Positions 25,861 through 39,775 are shown, numbered from the stretch's first letter. The stretch is 64,000 nucleotides of DNA from Cheilinus undulatus (GCF_018320785.1 NC_054873.1:27370196-27434195), one strand, 5' to 3'. The notes: generated from the sequence alone by a model not told the origin. A program made the numbers and translations.

Positions 25861-26149
25861 CACATACTGTATTCACATTAGGGCACAATGAAATCATTTA
25901 AGGTGGGATGCAAGTTCATTTAAACAGGCATTTATTATAGATCAAAACAGGGAGTACACAATGATCTGAACATAATTTAATCCTCACCCATTGAGGGGTT
26001 TCCTTCTAATTAACTGTGTTTATATTTGCAGAGAAAATGACAGCACAATCTTGAATATTTAATCACCATATCGTCAATACTTGGTCTTTGTCTAGAAAAG
26101 TTCAAAACAAGCATGGTTACAGTGCTAATAATAGTTTTACCATTTTCTT

Positions 26150-27368
<1,219 letters not shown>

Positions 27369-27777
27369 AATACTCTGAAACATCCAAAAGCTGATTAGCT
27401 GATGTACATTACAGTGCATGTGTCCTTAGAGCAATGGTTTCCAAGATGTTTTATCCTGTTGAGCTTTTGATTAGTTTTCTTCTTACAACATCATATACCA
27501 CTAGAGAATTTAGTTATCTTGAGCCTTTTAATACATTTTTATTAATGAATTCAAGCCAAATATCTTGAACTTTTTTTGCATGGAAGTGTCCTCTTCAAAG
27601 CTAGTGATGGAAGCATTTGAGAATTTTTTAGATTACTCCTCTTGTTTCCAAAACAATGACAAATGTTAATGTATGGCCTCTGTTTCTAATATTCAGCATC
27701 GTAATGAGCTCTGATAAATGTATTTCATATTGGATAACTGTTAATTATTTTATTTAATAAACCATTTCATCCTCTTT

Positions 27778-27990
27778 CACAGTGGTTCCCAGCCTGGCTC
27801 CAGGCTCCCATAGGGGGGCGCCAAAGATTTCAGGGGGGTGTGTTGGTCCTTGGGGGAGCTCGCCATTATTTTACAAACAAGTAGGGAGTAAGCAGGGAAA
27901 AAGGTTGCTCTATTATAACATTAAACAGAGGGGTCCAATTTTAAGAAACTTGCTGCAAAACAGTTCAAATCAGTGACAATGCTGCCCTCT
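27778..27990. repeat. Probable hAT-type repeat fragment
   Basis: Begins cagtggttcccagcctgg and continues with the ggggggcgccaaagat-type stretch found in many fish dispersed repeats. Its start resembles the inverted end of the element at 37035-37336. Boundaries are approximate. Confidence 0.4.
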
Positions 27991-28260
27991 AGTGTTCACC
28001 TGAGAGAACAAGGGAATTGTTAATCAGCAATGGTTAATATTAACCGTTTCATCCACCAAAAACGAACATTTATAGCGATTACTTAAATCATCAGCTCAAC
28101 ACTGAATTTTACACAGATCTACATGTGTTAATATGTCATTTCTTTTTGATAAGAATTTCATAAATACACCCTGATCAGCAACAGTAACTCTGTTTTTGAA
28201 AAATATACAATAACAAACAGTGCATACAGGAGAGGGGGAGCCTCTTCAGGTCTGTGGGAT

Positions 28261-31204
28261 TCAGAGATTGTGTTCACCTTGTTCTAGGAGAGGCCCATTG
28301 GTTTCATCTTGAATCTGCTTCACAAAGAGGAAAAAATGAAATTAAGGAGCCATTAAATTCAATTAATTCATTTGAAGGGAATATTTGATATCACATGAGA
28401 ATGAGTGCTGTAATACTGAATATCAGCACAGCCGTAGTTTAAGCTCACAGCCACAGACGATAATACTGCAGTGCTGATATTCAGTGAAACATCTCAATCT
28501 CAAATGTGATATTACTGTTATACCAGCAAAGACATCAGCAAAGATCCAGAGATATGGGAGGAACCAGATCTACATTTCAAGCGTTTTACAAAGGGTCTGA
28601 ATATTTATATCACTACGATATTTATTTATTATTTTTTTTAATTCAATTTATATTTTTTTAATTCTGTTGTCACTTTGTCGTTATGAGGTACTGAGTGTAG
28701 ATTAATGAGAACATATATATTTTGAGTGCAGCATCATGGTGCAACATAACAAAACTGAAATGGGGGGGAGGGGGTCTGAATTCTTGCTGAATCCACCGTA
28801 TCTTCTTAAATCAGGAAGCCAGTTGTAGAATGGAGAGTCACCAATTAATCCAACCCCAGTTAAACTGTGACACCAGTTGTATACATCAGGCAAACTAAAT
28901 GATAAAAAGGTGGTAAGCCCAGACTAGAGCCTCCAAATAAATGTTGAATCACTTCCCCTATCGTTCTAAGTTTATCCATCCTATTCTAGTTACGTACCTG
29001 TGAGACAGTTCTGTATGCCTGGACATAGGTGGGACTGTAGCGACGTAAACCACTCCAGCTTAGAAAAAGTATGTAGACTGAAGCAAACAAACAGACGACA
29101 GTAAATGCTAAGGAGCCCCCATTTGCGATGTGTGAACCTGCTTGCTGGTGAGAAATCAGAAAAGAGACAACGAGGAGGAAGGATTGGTCATTTATCTCAT
29201 TCAGTTTAAGGCTGACCTTGAAAAACGTTTTTTTCTGTGGTCTTGTAGAACTAGTAGATCTGAAACCAGAGTATTCTGAACACAATAATGACTTAAACAA
29301 AGGTAGGAATACCTGCTCTTTGGTGTTGAGTGGGACAGGCTCTATAGAAGCGACACTGTTTGCCAGGATAGCAGAGAAGCCGAACAGCATACTGAAAATG
29401 TTCAGACCCATCAGAGTGATGACCTGGTCATGATTAATGTGACAGGAAACAGAGAAGTCATACAAATGCAAGAAAAGGCCATATTTGTGTTCATAAATCA
29501 GAGTACTTACCTTTAATTGATTAGCTCTCCTCTGAACCTCTACCGTCAGACAACCAGCAGCTACAAACTAAAACAACACAAACATTTGACAGTGATATTT
29601 GACTCTGAGCTGTCAGTACTAAACTATAGTTTTTTAATTGGTCCATTTCCGGGGGCCAGTGTGAGTTCTTTGTGAGAAATCATGACCTAAATTCCCATAT
29701 GATTTTCAACAGCTTAAATTATTTAATTAAAAGTTTGGACCTAAGATGGAACCAAACATATGGTTTAAAACAGAGCCAGTAAAAACCAACATGTTTAAAC
29801 CATTTAACCCAGTGAACCCATGTCCTCTTTTTTTAAACTCCATTTTTTTAGGACTTTAACCATGTTAATGCTAACAAGATACATTTTGGAGGGTAATTAT
29901 ATTTTCATTATGAAAGCATATGTGGAAATCAGAACTTTTAACTGGTCAATTATAAGCTCTGATGACTTTTTGTATGGAGCGTGTGTATGGGGGGGCACTC
30001 AAAATGGTATTTCTCATTTATAGGATAACATTCCTATTAATGTATACTATTCCTTTTCTTTTTGCTATATATGTGTGGCATCCTTTTGTGGCCACAAACA
30101 CCTTAAGTATAACATTAAATAAAATGTTAAAATTGACAAAAATGTTGATAATAAAAGGTTTTTGTGCATTATTAACATACTCAAGGCTGTGTACATTTCT
30201 TTCAAGGAAATCCAATTTGCATGTAGTATATTAGAAAAAAAATGATTTTTGTATTTTTTTAAATAACATTTTTTTTCTAAAATTATCTTATTTATCGGGT
30301 TGATCTTGACTTTTTAAAAATGATGAAAGATAATAGAAGTTGGAAAAAAGATTTATAAATACAATTGTTGATGGAATTTATGAAATTTTTAGACACAAAA
30401 ACTCTCAGTGTAAACATTTATTTTTAACCAAACTAGGCTTATAAGGCTCATAATTACAGAAGGTCTGAGAGGACAATCAAGCATACTGTATATTACTGTG
30501 TTTCTTGTGATAACATACATTTTAACTGTTTTCTTCAGATTTTGAGCTAATAATGCTTCATCACAGGAAACCAGTTTTTTTTATCCCAACTTCATGGGAC
30601 AAATAAGTCCAGATGTAATGACAACAACCAAAATGTCTGCTATCATGGCAAAATTGTGTAAAATAGAATATACAAACATGTGACCACTTAGGGCTTCCGT
30701 ACATAAGACTTTTGACAGTTTTCTTCAGGCACACATTTGTAAATGATTGAAAACAGCTCCCCAACCTACTTTTGGGTTCCAACCCACAACTGAAAATCTA
30801 CCGGTCTTAGAGATTCAAACATGGACTCACAGCTATGCTTGACCACACTGGTGTTGTCATGGAGATAGAGCAGTTGTAGCTCATGCATGTATGGCTGACT
30901 GTGAAAAGCATGCAAGCAAAGGCACCGAGGATCTGAACCACCTGAGGAGAAACACATAAAAGCAGATGTAAAAAGAAATAAATAGACAGTATATATTATC
31001 AAATGATTTTAAAGAAGATAGAGATCTTACTCCAGCAACTAAAACTCTGGCGTTAACCACCGTCCCAAACCATCGATGAATCCTGACGTTATATAAATCC
31101 TCATCCTCTGTGCTGACCTGGGCTGACACTGTAGGAGCATCCGAGTGTCTGTCCTTAAAAAACACCTGGTGCAGACCCTCTTGAAACATGTTCTGGGTCA
31201 TCAT
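28261..31204 (-). CDS. tmem253: Four-helix membrane protein, TMEM253-like
   Basis: Six coding exons on the - strand: 31204-31031, 30941-30831, 29567-29511, 29423-29313, 29144-28998, 28314-28261. The total is 654 nt, 217 aa, all with AG/GT borders. The ATG follows the acceptor directly, and a 5' UTR exon ends at 31320 with a GT donor. Four hydrophobic segments are visible: ARVLVAGVVQILGAFACMLF, then the stretch after SMTTPVW into FVAAGCLTV, then LMGLNIFSMLFGFSAILANS, then SLAFTVVCLFASVYILFLSW. N- and C-termini are polar, and the C-terminus ends GPLLEQGEHNL. The pattern HxCxxxxCS near helix 1 and LTVEVQRR before helix 3 recalls TMEM253, whose human form I remember as about 217 aa. MS4A/TMEM176-like four-helix proteins are the alternative. 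Function unknown. Confidence 0.75.
30588..30807. repeat. Diverged copy of the 37035-37336 hAT MITE
   Basis: The segment ending cctacttttgggttccaacc and cacaactgaaaatctaccgg aligns with the right half of the 37035-37336 element (cccacttttgggtcctgacc, then ccagttgagaaccactgg). It also shares caggcacacat. It lies in a tmem253-like intron just downstream of the exon at 30831. Confidence 0.5.
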
Positions 31205-31778
31205 CTGGGAAAAGAAGAACTGTCAAATTGCCCTCCCTTTGCTAATCAGTCAACAACTAAAAACTCACAAACACCTTTGACTGTGTAGATATCCTTGTTG
31301 AACACAAGTAACCTCTTACCTTCAATGAATATGAAAGTGTTGACTCGTTTTTCCACAGGCAAAGAAAATGTTATCGAACTGAAATATGTAAAAAGATTTC
31401 CTCACAGCTGCTCTTTCATAGTTTACAAAAGTAGATCTAGAGGGCGAAGCTCCTTTTGAGTTCAGAGATAAAGAAAGGTTAAAGTCCAGTCTTGAGGAAG
31501 AGATTTCAGGTCAGAAATTATTCACGTCTAAAGAGCTTTTCAGCTCATAGGCAGGACTTTTGAATCAGACAGCTTTATAACTTTGGCAGGCTAAAACTGT
31601 GCAATAGCCCAAACACAGGCAGTAGATTCAGAGTGTGCTTCCTTCTGAATGTGTTTTGATACTATTTGAATGACTTTACCAACTGTTATCTTCTGTCCTT
31701 TTGTCATTTTATTCCAAGTCAATTAAGATTTTACATGGTCAGTAAAACCTAAAAAGTAGCTGTTCTATTCAAATTATA

Positions 31779-31783
31779 TTATT

Positions 31784-31829
<46 letters not shown>
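31779..31829. repeat. (AAT)n microsatellite
   Basis: A near-perfect ATT/AAT trinucleotide array of about 17 units. Confidence 0.9.
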
Positions 31830-32479
31830 TGGATTATCTAACATATTAAAATATTATATAAAGCATGGCTTATTTTATTTTTTTTTAAATACATGTTCAT
31901 AACAAATTAAAACTACAACACAAAAAGGACACTACTGTATAATGGAAACCGAATAAGATGAGGGCTGAAAATGACTGTTCAACATTTAAAAGCATTTAGA
32001 AAATGTTGCTATGAAATTTATATATGCCATGCAACATTTTCATGTGTAAAAAGTCTTACGTGATACATTCACACAGCAATAAAAGGCACTGAGCTTTCAG
32101 ACTTCTAGAGAAAATTATGAGGAGACCTATCACTGAGCCTTGAGGAACTCCATTTCTTATATCATGACGTCATTCTGTCAAACCCCATTGTTGAAAAAGT
32201 AAACTGACTGGATAAAAGCTATCAAAAGGACAAAGGATCATAAAATATCAAGCCATCTATTCTTGTTTTTTATCTGTACAGAATCTATTAGGAAAACTTT
32301 GACCCAAACAAGTCAGGATATTCCTCATTAAATAAAATCCGGATTGTGGCTTGATGAAAAAATCAAAATGTAATAAAACCTTTAAGTGGATAAAACAAAA
32401 TAGAAAAAAAATCTTTACAATGATGCTGATCCTTTGGACATTTTTTTTAAAATGCTCTTGAATGGCTTAATCTCTACGG

Positions 32480-32769
32480 CAGTGTTCTCAACCTTCAGGT
32501 TGGGACCCCTTTGGGGGTCGTGAGACACTTAGAGGGGGTTGCCAGATGCCTTAAAAATATTTTAAATGATTTTTTCCCCAGCTAAGTGCCACATTTAACC
32601 CATTTTCAATTTCTGCTCAGCTGACCTCTCTTGGTCAGTCTTGTCTGCACATGACTATTCTTGAATGTGCATGGCTGCTCAACCACCTTCAGGTACAGTG
32701 GGGGTCCCCGGTCTCTGGCACCTTTATTTTTGGGGTTGCAGGCTAAAAAAAGGTTGAAAACCCTTGCTC
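32480..32769. repeat. hAT-type MITE
   Basis: The left end agtgttctcaaccttcaggt, followed by tgggacccctttgggggtcg, and the right part (ggggttgcaggc... ggttgaaaacccttgc) form imperfect inverted ends of the fish repeat type that starts with a 'gttctcaacct' motif. Non-coding. Confidence 0.5.
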
Positions 32770-33759
32770 TATGGCAACATAGTAGATAGATGAGGTAGAT
32801 AATGAAGCTTAGCGTTAGTTTATGCAGGACACAGTAGGTGTGCATCTAGCCGTGATCAGCTAATGGCCAGCTGATCCCAATTATTACCTCCAAGCTCAGA
32901 CAGCCAATCACAGCTTTCTCACAACACAGCGGTCCATTTAAATAGGATGTTCTTACTAATCACTACTTGCATAATGCTGAATCACCATGCTGCTGCTGGC
33001 AAAGCTTAACCTCCTCCACCCCAACCTCCTCCTTTAAAGCATAAAGCGTGATGCACCCGCATATTCAGATTCATGCTACTACTATGAATTAATTACTTTT
33101 GAACTAATTTTATTGTATTCAATACGCATTGTCATAAATGTATCTATCTATGTGGGGGTCTCTAGCTAAGCGCTCTCTGTAAAGTCAAAGCATGCTGCTT
33201 AAATAACCCAGGGTGCATCTTCTGAGCAGAACCTTCTCCGCCAAATAAAACTGTACAATAAAATGGTTAAATGTATTACAAAACTGTTCCTGAAAAAATT
33301 AAGGTTATGATTTTTTTTTCTTTAGAATTTTTCATCAAAAAGTTCTCAATATCAAATAAAATATTAGATAGGCAACTGTCAGGATATTTCATTTTTGTTT
33401 GACATAAGCAGCTCCGCTAGAGGTCTGGCAGTATTCATATTTCTATAAAGCCCATGTCTGAGTAAAATTAATTCAGTACAGATTTTCTTTGAAGGACTAG
33501 GACGAAAGTAAGATGTGTTACTTGATGCTGGGGGGATGTTCCAAGTATAAATCACTCTAATTCAGGTTGATCTTCTTGAAAAACTAGGTCCTAACAACAG
33601 AAACAATCCACATGTACACAGTGCATTAGAGTCTTTCATGTCAGGACACAACCAAGTCTGAATAAAGCACAGACGGCAGCAAAAAATAGATTACAAAGAC
33701 TTACGAGCACCTTTAGTAGAAAAAAATAAGATTGTAAGATCCAGAAATCCACAAAGATT

Positions 33760-36700
33760 TTAAACCCATTCTGTTTTTCCAGGCAGTATTTCTGAGTCAT
33801 CATCCTCCTCTATCCTGCTTGTGTACAGGTCAGCCAACCTGCTGAAACGTGGCCCCCAGTGTGAGAGGCTCTGAAAGTCCTGCTCTTCATCTGAGTCGGA
33901 AGAGTTGATGGAGCTGAGTGAGCTCGCCATTGAGCCGACACCCTCGTAGTCAAACACGAGAAGAGAGTCATACGGAGGAGCTGTGGGGTCCCCGTCTGCA
34001 GCATGTAGGTTCTACAGGGGACACAAATGTAGGATTTATAAATATTACACTTGAACAATCAGCAGATATTTAAAAACCCTTTAAGGTCCAGATTGTAAAA
34101 TAAGCCAAGGCTTACATCTTCAATGAATTTCCCAATCTCTTCATTGGCTTGGGGTTGTAGGCGATAGGACGGCCGGCTTTGAACAGTTGGAAATACATCA
34201 GTGCTGAAGACTTCAGGACGGTTATCAAGCCCTCTGTAGAGCTGGCTCAGGTCATACGCCTGAGAGCAGAAGCAGGAAACACACCATGATTATCAGAATA
34301 CATCTGGCACTAAAAATGCCTTTTTCAGCAGCATTAGCATCTTCTGCCCCCTACCTGGTCGTCTTCACCTCCTCCCTCCTCATTATAGTAGAAGATGTTG
34401 TCTCTGGGTATGTCTTCAAGCAGAGTCACATCCTTCTCTGACCTCCTCCTTCTCAGCAACAACAGCAGCAGTAGAAGCAGTACTGTAGTCAACCCAAACA
34501 TCACATTAGATAAAGACACAATCAGAGCAGACTGGAGTGAGAAACAAGAAATTTATTTGGCATGCTACATACGCAAAAGACCAAAAATTGCTCCAAGCAC
34601 CAGGGTTGCTAGAGAGGGAATGCGTAGATGAGGTGCAGAATGGGGGATGAAGCAAGCAGAAACAGCCCCTTGACATTGGCACACCTCCACCACCAGTGTG
34701 CTGTCCTGGTAAAGCATGCCGGCATCATAGATGCGCATCAGCACAGAGTAGTCCCCGGGTAACAACTCTCGCTTGGGAGCAAGAGCTGCCACGTTGCCTG
34801 TGAAGACAAAAAATGCAAAATAAACACTTGAGCAGAGGCAGAAAGTAACTAACCATATTACGTTGTCTCTGGGTTTGTTCGTGCTCTCTTACTTGTGGCA
34901 TTGGTGCTAACAGTCCAGTTGATCATGTGCTCTCCCAGAAGCTCAACAGTAAACGGTCCTGCATGGTCTGGTCCATCCAGGTCTGTGATATCAAGCAGGG
35001 CAGGGGAGGGGTCACTGTTGCATAAGCTGACCTTCCTCTGCCTGATGACTGGACGATGGTCATTCACATCCAATAAAGTCACAACCAGAGTGCCTGTGCC
35101 TGTAGCTGGGATTGTATCTGCAAGGGTAGAATGAGATAAGACACAGCTGAGCTGTACTTCAGTCTGGCATAAAGATAGGTGTATAAGAAAGACTGCTTCG
35201 ATTGTGTTGTTAAGTGAGAACAAATGTAGATTTACCATCATCATATGACAGAACTATTACTGTATATTTGCTGTCTTTGATATGATGTGATTCTCTGTCC
35301 ATGCTGCTCTTAACTGTGACTGATCCTGTGTCTTTATCAATACTCAGCAGCCGTGCAGTGTCATTGTGCAATTTATAACTGAAAGCAAAAAAAAATCATC
35401 ATTAGCACATTTGAGACAAATGTAGTTCCCAAATAAATTGCCATTAATACCTAACGCTCTGTTTCCTGGCTGTGTCCGGGTCCTTTGCTCTGAGGTCGAC
35501 TAAAAAACTTCCTATCACTGCATCCTCTGAGATGCTCACATGCATCTCTGCTGGGCTGAAAACAGGAGGCTCGTTCCTGTCCACGACTGCTACTGTGACT
35601 GTGGCCGTGGAGGTTGACACCGGCACAGAAAATGGTGCCTCGTTTGTCACAACCACCAGCAGAGTAAAGACAGGAGTACTCTCGAAATCCAGCTCCTGGT
35701 AAGAGATGGAGAGCAAGGGGAGAGGAATGATGTACTGACTAGTGCTCCATGGTGAAAATGGACAGGTTTTCTTTCTTACCTTGGCTGTTCGAAGGACTCC
35801 CTCCATTTTATTGGAGCCTGTGCTGATGTTGAATTCTCCCCCCTCGTTTCCTCTGATTATTAAGTATTTGGTGTTGGCATTTGGAAACCCTAACTCATCC
35901 TTGTCTGTGACCATCAGCCGTATTACCTCAGCTCCAGCCTCATTCTCAAGGACTGATGTGGATATCTGGGTGAGAAAAAAGTGCAAGATGTGAAAAAAAA
36001 CTGAACACCGTCTGACATTGGTGTAAAGTTTCTGGACAGTTTCTACTCACAGACGTGTCGGTGAACTCTGGAGCATTATCATTGCTGTCTATAACGCTGA
36101 TGAGAACAGTGCTGGTAGATGCTAACCCCTCACCCTCCATGTCAGCAGCCACAATGATCAGCTTATACTGCGGGTGAGTCTGACAAAGGGCAGTGAGTTT
36201 AGGTGTAAAAAATAAGACAGTTTTAGCAGAATAAAAGGAAGCTGTCATAGTGTGATTACCTCTCTGTCCAGCCCATCTGCCTTTACACTGATCATTCCAC
36301 TCACTGGGTTTATTGCAAACATTTCCTTTTCAGGCATTTGAGGCACCTGATCCTTTATCCTGTACCAGATCACAGCATTGCTTGTCTGTGGGTCATCTTT
36401 ATCTTCTGCTGTTACTTTTGTGACGATGTCATCTGTTGAAGAAAACAGCAGAACTTGTAGTTTTTACTGATGCGTTTGACAGTTTAAAAATGCTGTATGT
36501 AAATCCTACCACCAGAGGGCACTCTTCAAAACATTAACAAAAAGTAGTATATAGAGGGGTGTTGTTGCTGACCATGTCCATTCCTTTATGACCACAGTGT
36601 ACCCATCTAATGATGGTTACTTCCAGCAGGATAATGCATCATGTCGCTAAGCTCAACTGATCTCAAACTGGTTTCTGGACCAAAATATCTGAGAACTGTT

Positions 36701-39700
36701 CCAACACCTTGTTGAAACTATGCCAAAAAGGATCAAAGAAGTTCTGTAGGTGAAAGGCGGTCAAACCTAGGACTAACACGGTGTACCTAATAAAGTGGCC
36801 GGTGACTGTATATGCCATACAGAAACCATCTGTTCTGCTTCAGGGCTAAATTTCACAAAATGAGGAAGAAAAGCTGTTAAAAGTGGCTTTTCTGGTTTTG
36901 GCTGCAAGCTTCTTGCAAAACATTTAAGGGCTGATCGCAGTTTTAATCAGAAAGGCAAATTTAACGGCTACCCCGGGGCAGGGGAATGGAGTTATGGTTT
37001 AAATGGAGTTTAGGTGACAGAGAATGGCAGAGAACAGTGGTTCTCAACTGGTTGAGTCATGAGACTCACCATCAACTCCTCAAGGAGACTTGCCGCCCAA
37101 ATTTTGGAGATTTTTTAGTCAATCAGATAGATTCATTAAAAAATAGAAGGGCTTGGGCTTGGGCCTAAGACAGTACAAAAGGTGTGACTAACAATGAAAT
37201 CGGACAAAACATGCATGTTTTATAGAGTCTCGTGGACAATTTGGCACAATGTTTTTTCCCAGGCACACATCTGCAACCACTGAAAAGGGCTTTGTGACCC
37301 ACTTTTGGGTCCTGACCCACCAGTTGAGAACCACTGGCATAGAATAATCACAGTCCATCACAAGAAAGCAGCACAAAAACATGAATGAGTTGAGTTTCTG
37401 TCTTTAAAATCCAGCATTTTCACAACAACCAAAGACAAGTCTTGTAGGTCGAGGCAGCTCTGTCATGGTGACAATTGACAATTTTAAAAGTTATGGATTT
37501 CATAGACTTTTAACATTTTTTGAAATATCTAAGGTAACCTAAGTACTCAGCTAAATTTATACATATAACACTGAAGTAGCCATTTTGATAAATGTAGACA
37601 TTTTTGTGTAAAAAAAAACAAAAAAACATTATTGCAGCTTTAAAAACAGCAGGAAGATTTTCTTCTCAGCTTTCTAACCACTGATACACATACCGAGAGA
37701 AGTTTGAGATACTGAATTTTTCACTGGGAGCATAGAAAATTTCCAACTTGAGCTTTAATATGCACTCATGGAATGACTAATGAAATAGAATTAATATTTC
37801 CAAAACATTTGGGGAAAACCAGATTAAAAAAGAAAAATTACATTAAAAAGACTGTGGTCATAAAGGCTGTTAAATATTTGTGTGCAAGTTATAAGTGTGT
37901 TTGTTAGAGAGACCAGGTTTACTTTGTGATTAAGGTCTGTGTTGTGTATGCTTTCTCACTGGGTTGCATTCATTTGTTTATATTGACGTTTTTGTGTAAA
38001 TGAGCCAGGGCATTTTGTTTTTTCTCACCTATCTCAGCACTCTCACTCACTCGACCATAGAAAGGGTTCTGTGTGAATTTTGGAGGGTTGTCATTCTGGT
38101 CAATGATGTTGATTATGAGCTCCATGGGCTCCTCGGCTTTAACGCCTGCACTCAGTGCATGAGCCAACAGCTGCAACACAAATCACACCATAATTAGAAC
38201 AGAGACAAAGTTATAGATATACCTGACAACAGTATCATGTTTTTATAAGCTCACGCTGTATTTGGCTGTCTTCTCCCTGTCCAGTGGCTGAGTCACATAC
38301 AGCACCCCAGATCTCCTATCGACAACAAAAAACCCCTCAGGAGGTTGATCAGCACCTGGTCCACTAATCTTGTACGTTATCTCCACTCTTTCCTCATTGC
38401 TTGACTTGATCTTAAGCACAGTCGAAAAGATATTACATGAGATAATTGAAATGACACTACAGTCATAAAAGCCTAATTTGCCTAATACTGCTGTGGTTAC
38501 CTTCACCATGTATTTGGGATATGGACCCCTCTCATTTTCTGGAAAGTTAATCACTGGGATGACCCACTCCCTCTTTATTCTCTTCAGACTGACAGACCTC
38601 TGCTGAAACTCAATAGTTGGGAGATCCTCAAGGCCAGGGTCAGCTGTGTTCTGTTTGAAACATGTCGAGTCAGATATATCATCACAGTTTGACTGATAAA
38701 ACAAAGTATTGCACTACAAAATGAGCATTAAATTTACCTCTGGGTATCTGCTTTCATTATGAGAGAAGGAGATTCTGGTGCAGCATGGTAAAGATCCTGC
38801 TGCTGCTAGAAGAGCCAAAAACTGAAGAAAAAGAGAGAAGGCATACAAGTTTCTTCTCTAACATATACCAATTAACCTTGCCCTTACAAATGTAAATTAT
38901 TCAGGACAAATATAAACTTATATTATTTATTTCAAGACACAATAAGAACAGATTTGGAAATGTTTTATATCCCTCACTTATACTTTCAATAACATTTACT
39001 CTGAGATGTTTAGAGTGTTTTTCTGTCTACATGGTGTAATAGTAGCCAGGAATACTGATTAACCAGTGACTGGACCTTCCAGACGCCACTGTCTTTATAC
39101 TACAATCACTTGAGACACATTCACAGCACTCAGGTGGTCCTCATTTCACTAATTGTGAGACTACTAGCACCACTTGGCTGTAGCTCTGTTGAATTAGGTC
39201 AGTCACTTTAAAGGGGACGAATAATTATGAAGTCACTTATTTTAGATTACATATTTTTTCTAATTGACATTATTTTGTAGAAATCTGTTTTCACTTTGGC
39301 ATTAAAGAGGGGTTTTTTTGCCAAAAAGCCAAATTATATAGATTTTGTTTGATTTACAAAATCCATCAAAGAGTAAAACATTCAAGGCACTGTAGCACAT
39401 TTTAGCAATAGGGAAATTCTAGGCACCTCACACAAGATATCATAAAGATTAATGGCAAAGAAACAAACAGAAGACAAAAAGACAGACTATTTAAACAGGA
39501 TATTAAAAGAGAGAATAGAATAGGAACAGATTCAATCAGAAGTTAAACAACACTGTAGAGTATAAAATGTACAATTCAAGCTTGACACGGTTTTTATATA
39601 CATCAACAAAACATGAATAAAATTACTAAAAGCATGTGAATGTTAGCAATAAGGTATGTAGCTTCAAATCTACTGACAAGTTTAAGATATTTAACTTATC

Positions 39701-39775
39701 GCAGCAGCTTTTTTCACTCACCTTTACTTGGCACATGAAAAATACCACCCTCACAGTCCTGCTGCTAATCTCCAT
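33760..39775 (-). CDS. Classical type I cadherin (E/P-cadherin-like), no prodomain
   Basis: Calcium-dependent adhesion receptor with a catenin-binding tail. Fifteen exons: 39775-39722, 38821-38738, 38650-38501, 38410-38255, 38170-38029, 36432-36260, 36179-36051, 35965-35780, 35695-35451, 35378-35236, 35117-34893, 34797-34573, 34482-34355, 34259-34116, 34011-33760. The sum of 2436 nt gives 811 aa. A signal peptide spans exons 1-2 ([18 protein letters not shown]). After only about 35 residues a furin site (RIKR) precedes the mature start [18 protein letters not shown], with the strand-swap Trp2 present. Five EC repeats carry Ca2+ motifs (PENE, LDRE, DQNDNPP, LDRE, DSNDNAP, LDFE, MDRE, DVND). 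EC5 has the paired cysteines ([12 protein letters not shown]), followed by a transmembrane helix and RRRR. The tail has the p120 site ([15 protein letters not shown]) and the beta-catenin site ([20 protein letters not shown]). It matches CDH1 best by eye; a fish paralogue (B-cadherin/cdh31 type) is likely, so no symbol is given. The canonical HAV is HAL (LLAHALSAG). Confidence 0.93.
36545..36812 (+). mobile_element. Internally deleted Tc1/mariner remnant
   Basis: Lies in the 1.6-kb cadherin intron between exons 38029 and 36432. It retains transposase-derived DNA (tgaccatgtccattccttta; cttccagcaggataatgc) and ends with the fish Tc1 terminus taataaagtggccggtgact. Compared with the family, the middle between 'aaactggtttctgg' and 'accaaaatatctgag' is deleted. 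Non-functional. Confidence 0.7.
37035..37336. repeat. 302-bp hAT MITE with perfect 18-bp ends
   Basis: The left end cagtggttctcaactggt and the right end accagttgagaaccactg are exact inverted repeats. No coding capacity. Located in the same cadherin intron as the Tc1 remnant at 36545-36812. Confidence 0.8.
38975..39395 (-). mobile_element. Tc1/mariner fragment, related to 26936-27366
   Basis: Shares long, nearly identical stretches with the right third of the element at 26150-27368, for example accagtgactggaccttcca and gagacacattcacagcact. It ends aagagtaaaacattcaaggc near a TIR-like cactgta. It lies in cadherin intron 1. Only the end encoding the transposase N-terminal side remains. Confidence 0.75.

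Larger units (their letters stand above)
31370..33759. other. Spacer between tmem253-like gene and cadherin 3' end
   Basis: Mostly AT-rich sequence without coding signal. It contains an (AAT)n run and one hAT-like repeat (listed separately) and the probable 3' UTR of the cadherin. No RNA gene was recognised. Confidence 0.6.
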
